Of a DNA stretch of 5,769 nt, positions 5,541 to 5,769 are shown piece by piece. Within the stretch, counting starts at the first letter, position 1. Each line of letters begins with the position of its first letter. A program made the position numbers and the translations under genes. Under the pieces are notes generated by a model. The model was not told the DNA's origin. It saw only the letters and a list, made by a program, of their open reading frames with translations, and made no database searches. Source of the stretch: Flavisolibacter sp. (GTDB lineage Bacteria > Bacteroidota > Bacteroidia > Chitinophagales > Chitinophagaceae). The stretch is taken from positions 1 to 5,769 of the forward strand of contig JAGIAB010000120.1 in assembly GCA_017745135.1 (NCBI GenBank), in the 5' to 3' direction.

Positions 5541-5769
5541 TCACTTGTATACAATGCCGCAACCAGTATACACCTGTTGGTTGTATTGTACTTTCACTTT
5601 ATTGCGATAAATAAAGTCGCTCATGCCATCGCTGCAAAAATGGGGAAAGATGGTAACACGTATTTGCACAGAATCGCGGTGAGCCGTATAAGCAATGCTG
5701 TCATTATTGTTAAAAGAAGAATCAATTTTCATTCGCAGCGGATGCTCCCATTCTGAAAGTAAGAACGAT
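5541..5769 (-). CDS. C-terminal part of a CSDGMSD-domain (COG3650-like) protein
   Basis: The frame is open to the right window edge, so this is the last 75 residues of a longer protein; the Met at 5732 is internal, not the start. The visible part runs from WEHPLRMKID through a beta-rich region to PHFCSDGMSD, then RNKVKVQYN and YTGCGIVYK at the end. The CSDGMSD motif plus a closing GCG resembles the C-terminal domain of small bacterial lipoproteins grouped as COG3650, in which the two Cys probably pair. Such proteins act in the envelope, but their job is unknown. The signal peptide, if any, lies outside the window. The similarity is recalled from the motif, not searched. Confidence 0.7.
   Translation of the reverse strand, partial: SFLLSEWEHPLRMKIDSSFNNNDSIAYTAHRDSVQIRVTIFPHFCSDGMSDFIYRNKVKVQYNQQVYTGCGIVYK

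Noticed and set aside
5545..5554. Palindrome TTGTATACAA
   Set aside because: It is a short, AT-rich palindrome inside the codons near the 3' end of a gene, with no other copy; probably chance.
5560..5583. Inverted repeat CAACCA / TGGTTG as a terminator of the small charged gene
   Set aside because: The stem is only 6 bp with a 12-nt loop and no T-tract, and it lies in the coding region of the convergent gene.
1..5769. CRISPR arrays, tRNA or rRNA genes, insertion sequences, toxin-antitoxin or phage-defence genes
   Set aside because: None was seen. Coding density is high, all intergenic gaps are short, and every larger frame is explained by an ordinary chromosomal gene.

Overview
The window looks like chromosomal DNA from a member of the Bacteroidota, probably Chitinophagaceae or a close relative. 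The evidence is a GLPGLI-family exported protein, a HAMP-less sensor kinase of the type common in this phylum, a GH3-family acyl-adenylate enzyme of the Bacteroidota type, start sites without Shine-Dalgarno sequences, and several TAnnTTTG-like promoter elements. The taxonomy is an inference from gene families and sequence style. No marker gene is present.

Left part (1-2401): a two-component system on the minus strand. The sensor histidine kinase (61-1470) is followed after 30 bp by the first ten codons of what is probably its response regulator, cut by the window edge. Divergent from it is a GLPGLI-family exported protein (1592-2401). The 121-bp gap between them holds four TAAC-core direct repeats spaced 10, 12 and 10 bp, plus a 14-bp palindrome. 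This is a plausible operator for an OmpR-type regulator controlling both directions.

Middle part (2402-4842): a strong bidirectional terminator separates the GLPGLI gene from a convergent minus-strand pair. The pair is a GH3-family acyl-acid ligase-like enzyme (3281-4789) followed 55 bp later by a 3-oxoacyl-ACP reductase, fabG (2470-3225). No terminator is visible between them, so they may be co-transcribed.

Right part (4803-5769): a minus-strand monoheme cytochrome c lipoprotein (4868-5203) ends at its own hairpin terminator just upstream of GH3. Divergent from it is a 62-residue, highly charged cytosolic protein (5346-5534). This gene converges, with only 6 bp between stop codons, on the 3' end of a gene entering from the right edge. 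That gene's product ends in a CSDGMSD...GCG domain known from bacterial lipoproteins.

No tRNA, rRNA, CRISPR, insertion sequence, prophage or defence genes were seen. Most genes are ordinary. The parts most worth a second look are the repeat array between the kinase and the GLPGLI gene, the GH3-fabG pair, and the small charged protein.
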